A stretch of 64,000 nt of DNA from Microbulbifer pacificus (GTDB lineage: Bacteria > Pseudomonadota > Gammaproteobacteria > Pseudomonadales > Cellvibrionaceae). Of the stretch, positions 60,506-64,000 are shown piece after piece (the stretch's first letter is position 1; the number at the start of each line of letters is the position of its first letter). Position numbers and translations under genes: made by a program. The stretch spans positions 3,836,001-3,900,000 of the forward strand of contig NZ_CP137555.1 of assembly GCF_033723955.1 (NCBI RefSeq). Direction: 5' to 3'. The notes below the pieces were generated by a model that made no database searches, was not told where the DNA came from, and saw only the letters and a list, made by a program, of their open reading frames with translations.

Positions 60506-61087
60506 ATGGCAAGGCTTAAACTCTTTCTGCCTCTGATCATATTCGCCGCATTGGCACTGTTGTTCTGGCGCGGTCTCTCCCTGAATCCGCAGGATATGCC
60601 CTCGGCACTGGTGAACAAGCCGGTGCCGGATTTTGCGCTGCAGGATGTGGAGAGCGCGCGCGAATTAAAAAAGGCGGATCTTCCCGGTAAACCACTGTTG
60701 TTGAATGTGTGGGCTACCTGGTGCATTTCCTGCCGGGTGGAGCATCCCTATCTCAACAAACTGGCGGAAGAGGGCGTGCCCATCGTCGGCATCAATCTCA
60801 AGGATGACACTGCCGCTGCGCAGCAGTGGCTAGAAAAATTTCACGATCCCTACCTGTTTTCTGTCGCCGATGTGGAAGGGCGTCTGGCGCTCGACCTGGG
60901 TGTCTTCGGCGCACCGGAAACCTTCCTGGTGGATGCCGGCGGCACCATTCGCTGTAAACACGTAGGCGTGGTGGACGACCGGGTGTGGCAGACCAAGCTG
61001 CAACCGCTGTACGAAAAGCTGCAAAAACAATCCTGGGGCGAATTTTCCGGTGAGCTATCAGATTCCCTGCTCGCCCGTTGTCACTGA
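60506..61087 (+). CDS. dsbE: Thiol-disulfide oxidoreductase DsbE/CcmG
   Basis: A 193-residue membrane-tethered thioredoxin with anchor at residues 4-21, active-site Cys73 and Cys76 in WATWCISCRVEHP, and the cis-Pro loop GVFGAPETFLVD. It keeps the CxxCH Cys of apocytochromes reduced. The downstream gene starts inside its 3' end. Confidence 0.95.
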   Translation: MARLKLFLPLIIFAALALLFWRGLSLNPQDMPSALVNKPVPDFALQDVESARELKKADLPGKPLLLNVWATWCISCRVEHPYLNKLAEEGVPIVGINLKDDTAAAQQWLEKFHDPYLFSVADVEGRLALDLGVFGAPETFLVDAGGTIRCKHVGVVDDRVWQTKLQPLYEKLQKQSWGEFSGELSDSLLARCH

Positions 61088-61643
61088 AACGGAAGAAAAA
61101 AAGAGCCGCTTTATCTGCTGGCTGGGGCCAGTAACTGATAAAGCGGCTTTTTTGCGTGAGCTGGGAAGCATCCGCGCCCGCTACCCCGACGCCTCCCATC
61201 ACTGCACCGCGCTGGTGATCGGCAATCCCGCTAATCCGGAAGTGATGCAGGCAGATGACGACGGCGAGCCTGGCGGCAGTGCCGGCAGGCCCATGTTGGA
61301 ACTGCTGCTGAAGCAGGAAGTAGGTAATGTGGGCGCTATCGTTACACGCTATTTTGGTGGAACCAAACTCGGGGTGGGCGGCCTGATGCGCGCCTACCGC
61401 GGTGCTGTGGGTGCAGCATTACAGCTTGCGGAGCTCAAGCAGTATGTGGCGCTTTTACCCCTGCGTATCGCCTGTGACTTTTCCGGAGAGTCCCGTTTGC
61501 GTTTCCTGGTGACGCAGCAAGGTGGTGAGTGCGGCAGTGCCGATTACGGCACTCGTGTTGAGCTCAATGTGGTTCTTCCAGAGGATCGCTGGCCGATGCT
61601 GCAGTTGCAATTGCACGCCGAGGGCTTTGAGTTGCTTGATTGA
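61050..61643 (+). CDS. YigZ/IMPACT family protein
   Basis: A 197-residue protein with the UPF0029/YigZ signature (ADDDGEPGGSAGRPMLELLL, then VTRYFGGTKLGVGGLMRAY), a ferredoxin-like regulatory fold related to eukaryotic IMPACT; its biochemical role in bacteria is not settled. The GTG start at 61050 lies 38 bp inside dsbE in another frame, so the two are probably translationally coupled. It is an unusual member of a ccm operon and occupies the place where ccmH would normally follow. Confidence 0.88.
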   Translation: MSYQIPCSPVVTETEEKKSRFICWLGPVTDKAAFLRELGSIRARYPDASHHCTALVIGNPANPEVMQADDDGEPGGSAGRPMLELLLKQEVGNVGAIVTRYFGGTKLGVGGLMRAYRGAVGAALQLAELKQYVALLPLRIACDFSGESRLRFLVTQQGGECGSADYGTRVELNVVLPEDRWPMLQLQLHAEGFELLD

Positions 61644-61767
61644 ATTGGAATTCCGTCCCGCAACAAAGGTTGGCGTTAATTCGGCGACTTTGAATTTTTT
61701 GTAGGGTATCGCGCGAAATTTATTGGCAACCTTTCCTGTGCATGGCTGAATTATTTCGAACGAAAAC

Positions 61768-61800
61768 AAAAAAGGCCCACACTTTCGTGTGAGCCTTTTC
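61768..61800 (-). terminator. Terminator of tRNA unit A
   Basis: On the minus strand AAAAGGCTCACAC pairs with GTGTGGGCCTTTT (one mismatch) around a GAAA loop and continues into a T-run just after the tRNA-Asp gene. Confidence 0.75.
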
Positions 61801-61806
61801 TGTATG

Positions 61807-61883
61807 TGGCGGACCGGACGGGACTCGAACCCGCGACCTCCGGCGTGACAGGCCGGCATTCTAACCAACTGAACTACCGGTCC
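61807..61883 (-). tRNA. tRNA-Asp (anticodon GUC), copy A
   Basis: 77 nt with acceptor GGACCGG/CCGGTCC, discriminator G, encoded CCA, anticodon loop CTGTCAC (GTC) and T-loop TTCGAGT. Identical to the copy at 63066. Confidence 0.96.
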
Positions 61884-61931
61884 GCATTCCTGATCACCCT
61901 TTGAAAACTCTGCCAGGCAGATGAAAGGGAG

Positions 61932-62007
61932 TGGTGGGTGGTACAGGGGTCGAACCTGTGACCTACGCCTTGTAAGGGCGCCGCTCTACCAACTGAGCTA
62001 ACCACCC
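61932..62007 (-). tRNA. tRNA-Val (anticodon UAC), copy A
   Basis: 76 nt with acceptor GGGTGGT/ACCACCC, discriminator A, encoded CCA, anticodon loop CTTACAA (TAC) and T-loop TTCGACC. First gene of the unit, followed by tRNA-Asp after 48 bp. Confidence 0.96.
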
Positions 62008-62024
62008 CGCGTCAGGAGCTGCGT

Positions 62025-62052
62025 ATATTAATGATAGTTTTTAGAGATGCAA
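62025..62052 (-). promoter_or_regulatory. Promoter of tRNA unit A
   Basis: On the minus strand TTGCAT, a 16-bp spacer and TAATAT, followed by a GC-rich discriminator (ACGCAGC) as in stringently controlled tRNA promoters. Same spacing as unit B. Confidence 0.6.
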
Positions 62053-62220
62053 CTGTTGGATAAAATTTCTTTTCATTTTTTTTGACGACAGTGGTGCGCT
62101 GAATTCTAATGCCGTCGAGTTCGGCGGTTTCGGATGCGCGTCACTGCCGTGACTTTTGTAAGTCGGTAGTATTTTTGTTAACCGTTAGTGTTTTGTTTTC
62201 CTCAATTGAAAGGTGTTTCC

Positions 62221-62940
62221 ATGAAGCAAAGTTGGGTTGTTGTCGGGCTGTTAGCGGGCACGATGATGGGGGCGCTGGCCGGCTGCCAGAATATGGAAGC
62301 GGCTTCCCCGTGGGTGGATCTGGGAAATCAGGTTGCTAAAAATGCCGGCTACGATACCGATTCGAGATTGTCCCGCGCTATTAAGGACACGCTCAATGCC
62401 AGCACCGACCGCGCCAGTGCGGGGTTGTCGCAGCAGGGTGCATTTAACCTGCGGTTACCGGCATCCGCGCAGCCCGTAGTCAATAGCTTGCGTCAATACG
62501 GGTTTGGCAGCTACGTGGATCAGCTCGAGCTGGCGATGAATCGGGGTGCGGAGCAGGCCGCGGTTGAAGCGGCGCCGGTGTTCAAGCAGGCCATTGCCGG
62601 GATGACCGTTAATGATGCGCTGGGAATTATTCGTGGTGGCGACACCGCCGCAACGAGTTATTTCCGCGGCCAGACCGAAAGTACGCTGCGCTCGCGGTTT
62701 CAGCCGATTGTTGAAGCCAACCTGCAGAAGACTGGTTTCTATGAGCAGTACAAAAGCATGTTGGCGGTATACGAAAACTTGCCCATCGCCAACAAGCCCA
62801 GCATGGACGTAGAGCGCTACGTGCTCGATAGCAGCATGACCGCATTGTTTACTCGTATCGGCGAAGAGGAAGCGCTGATTCGGAAGGACCCGGTTGCCCG
62901 GGGGAGTGTGTTGATTGGCCAGGTATTTGGCGAGGGTTGA
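62221..62940 (+). CDS. DUF4197 family lipoprotein
   Basis: A 239-residue protein with a lipoprotein signal (LLAGTMMGALAGCQN, Cys as lipid site) and the DUF4197 pattern (FGSYVDQLELAMNRGAEQAA, GIIRGGDTAATSYFR, LDSSMTALFTRIGEEEALIR). The family is conserved in proteobacteria but has no known function; it is helical and probably periplasmic. ATG 62221 is preferred to an upstream ATG because the signal peptide then has a normal length. It lies between two tRNA units on the opposite strand. Confidence 0.88.
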   Translation: MKQSWVVVGLLAGTMMGALAGCQNMEAASPWVDLGNQVAKNAGYDTDSRLSRAIKDTLNASTDRASAGLSQQGAFNLRLPASAQPVVNSLRQYGFGSYVDQLELAMNRGAEQAAVEAAPVFKQAIAGMTVNDALGIIRGGDTAATSYFRGQTESTLRSRFQPIVEANLQKTGFYEQYKSMLAVYENLPIANKPSMDVERYVLDSSMTALFTRIGEEEALIRKDPVARGSVLIGQVFGEG

Positions 62941-62980
62941 AACCCGTCCGGAGCGCTGCATCGTGGTCCGGCTTGAATGG

Positions 62981-63004
62981 AAGGGTCCTTAGGGGCCCTT
63001 TTTG
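62981..63004 (+). terminator. Terminator of the DUF4197 gene
   Basis: AAGGGTCC-TTA-GGGGCCCTT stem (with mismatch) followed by TTTTTG, 40 bp after the stop codon. Confidence 0.65.
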
Positions 63005-63026
63005 TTTTTGGCAAATTCGCACATAC

Positions 63027-63059
63027 AAAAAAGGCCCACACTTTCGTGTGAGCCTTTTT
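63027..63059 (-). terminator. Terminator of tRNA unit B
   Basis: Same GGCTCACAC/GTGTGGGCC hairpin as in unit A, followed by a T-run on the minus strand. Confidence 0.75.
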
Positions 63060-63065
63060 TGTATA

Positions 63066-63142
63066 TGGCGGACCGGACGGGACTCGAACCCGCGACCTCC
63101 GGCGTGACAGGCCGGCATTCTAACCAACTGAACTACCGGTCC
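63066..63142 (-). tRNA. tRNA-Asp (anticodon GUC), copy B
   Basis: Same 77-nt sequence as the copy at 61807: anticodon loop CTGTCAC, encoded CCA. Confidence 0.96.
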
Positions 63143-63190
63143 GCATTCCTGATCACCCTTTGAAAACTCTGCCAGGCAGATGAAAGGGAG

Positions 63191-63266
63191 TGGTGGGTGG
63201 TACAGGGGTCGAACCTGTGACCTACGCCTTGTAAGGGCGCCGCTCTACCAACTGAGCTAACCACCC
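63191..63266 (-). tRNA. tRNA-Val (anticodon UAC), copy B
   Basis: Same 76-nt sequence as the copy at 61932: anticodon loop CTTACAA, encoded CCA. Confidence 0.96.
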
Positions 63267-63283
63267 CGCGTCAGGAGCTGCGT

Positions 63284-63311
63284 ATAGTAATGATATTTTT
63301 TGGGGCGTCAA
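63284..63311 (-). promoter_or_regulatory. Promoter of tRNA unit B
   Basis: On the minus strand TTGACG, a 16-bp spacer and TACTAT. The -35 box lies outside the duplicated block and is stronger than in unit A, so the two tRNA units may be expressed at different levels. Confidence 0.6.
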
Positions 63312-63443
63312 CGCTTTTTGAAAAAAATATTGTGATTCAATGGGTTATGGCGCTCCGCCGCCCTTTCTGCGCCGGATTTGGGCGGGCGTGTCGGGGCGGC
63401 CTGGCACTGCTATAATCGCCCGACTTTCCATTGGAGAAGATCA

Positions 63444-63974
63444 GTGCTGAACAAGATCGAACAGAAGCCGCTGGGCGCTGTGTGGACACTGCTGCTGGCG
63501 GTGGTCATGTACGCAGGTGCCAGTTGGGCATCGGTGGAGGTAGAGCCGCTGTCGAGTGCCGAGCTGCAGGCGCGCTATCAGGTGCTGATCGAGGAGATGC
63601 GCTGTCCCAAGTGCCAGAATCAGAATCTGGCGGGATCCGACTCCATGGTGGCCATGGACCTGCGTCGCGAGATTCGCCGCTTACTGGAAGAGGGGTTCAG
63701 TGATGCGGAAGTCCAGGATTATATGGTGGCACGCTACGGGGACTTCGTGCTCTACCGGCCGCCACTGCAACGTAACACCATGGCGCTGTGGTTCGCGCCC
63801 GGTGTGTTCGCTGCGCTGGGGCTGCTTACGTTGATCGTAATTGTGGTGCGTTCTCGCAATGGTCGCGGTGGCAGGCAGGATCAGGATGCGCAGGAATTGA
63901 GCGCGGAAGAACAGCAGCGGCTGGCAGAGTTGCTGAATGCGGGCGAGCAGGGCGGAAGCAAAAACAATGATTGA
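63444..63974 (+). CDS. ccmH: Apocytochrome thioreductase CcmH
   Basis: A 176-residue protein with a signal/anchor (residues 10-30), the active-site MRCPKCQNQNLAGSDS (Cys54, Cys57; LRCxxCQ motif) and a second membrane helix (ALWFAPGVFAALGLLTLIVIVV). GTG 63444 follows GGAGAA at 7 nt. It belongs to the ccm pathway but is separated from dsbE by yigZ, two tRNA units and DUF4197, so it needs its own promoter. Confidence 0.94.
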   Translation: MLNKIEQKPLGAVWTLLLAVVMYAGASWASVEVEPLSSAELQARYQVLIEEMRCPKCQNQNLAGSDSMVAMDLRREIRRLLEEGFSDAEVQDYMVARYGDFVLYRPPLQRNTMALWFAPGVFAALGLLTLIVIVVRSRNGRGGRQDQDAQELSAEEQQRLAELLNAGEQGGSKNND

Positions 63975-64000
63975 TCTCTGGTTAATACTGGCGCTGTTGC
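63967..64000 (+). CDS. ccmI: Cytochrome c biogenesis protein CcmI, N-terminal start
   Basis: Only 11 codons (MIDLWLILALL) are visible, beginning inside the last codons of ccmH (8-bp overlap). The short hydrophobic start and position right after ccmH are those of CcmI, the membrane-bound TPR chaperone of apocytochrome c. The assignment is mainly by position. Confidence 0.6.
   Translation, partial: MIDLWLILALL

Larger units (their letters stand above)
61766..62036. repeat. 271-bp direct repeat, copy A (tRNA-Asp/tRNA-Val unit)
   Basis: From the tRNA terminator hairpin through both tRNA genes to the -10 box, the sequence recurs at 63025-63295 with only a few mismatches (in the T-run, one base near tRNA-Asp, and the -10). 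The exact offset is 1259 bp, which includes the DUF4197 gene. Confidence 0.9.
63025..63295. repeat. 271-bp direct repeat, copy B (tRNA-Asp/tRNA-Val unit)
   Basis: Near-identical copy of 61766-62036. The sequence on both sides differs from copy A, so the duplicated block has defined ends at the terminator and at the -10 box. Confidence 0.9.

Overview
The window looks like the chromosome of a free-living, polymer-degrading gammaproteobacterium. The evidence is a System I cytochrome c maturation operon (ccmA-I), a PA3496-family small protein, an HsbA/HsbR-like switch, CCA-encoding tRNA genes, very large TonB-dependent receptors and many catabolic genes. A marine Cellvibrionales/Microbulbifer-like host is my inference, not something the sequence proves. 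No IS element, prophage, CRISPR array or rRNA was seen.

Layout. 1-1.6 kb: start of a leftward secreted CE2-type esterase and a Tat-exported dienelactone-hydrolase-like protein. 1.6-4.1 kb: RNA-rich stretch with two terminators, a tRNA-like gene with a UUA (ochre-reading) anticodon, a second structured tRNA-like element, then an SPFH/Band-7 (slipin) gene. This matches the SPFH plus tRNA-like-RNA module known from RNA-repair loci, but no RNA ligase gene is present here.

4.1-34.6 kb: a large lipid/isoprenoid catabolic island. It holds a GMC alcohol oxidase with its TetR regulator, four acyl-CoA dehydrogenases, an acyl-CoA synthetase, Zn-alcohol dehydrogenase, nitronate monooxygenase, MalT-type LuxR activator, TonB receptor, two kinase-like phosphotransferases, thiolase, a fused hydratase/3-hydroxyacyl-CoA dehydrogenase, an HSD10-like SDR, alpha-methylacyl-CoA racemase and enoyl-CoA hydratase. 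In its centre is a RoxA-like dihaem c-type cytochrome whose haem spacing and two key residues match rubber oxygenases. Together these suggest oxidative cleavage and beta-oxidation of a methyl-branched (isoprenoid-like) substrate.

34.8-51 kb: LysR regulator, exported isoaspartyl peptidase, TonB receptor plus membrane-anchored GH3 hexosaminidase, and two secreted transglycosylase-fold/SH3 paralogues enclosing two coupled small exported proteins that are themselves paralogues. A shared TGCA-N7-TGCA motif lies upstream of three of these genes. A histidine kinase/response regulator pair follows. I read this as a possible peptidoglycan- or chitin-scavenging locus.

51.4-64 kb: tRNA-Arg(CCU), a 2OG-Fe(II) oxygenase, a PA3496-like protein, STAS plus PP2C/anti-sigma regulators, then ccmABCDEF-dsbE-yigZ. 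The operon is separated from ccmH-ccmI by a tRNA-Asp/tRNA-Val pair, a DUF4197 lipoprotein gene on the other strand, and a near-identical second copy of the tRNA pair.
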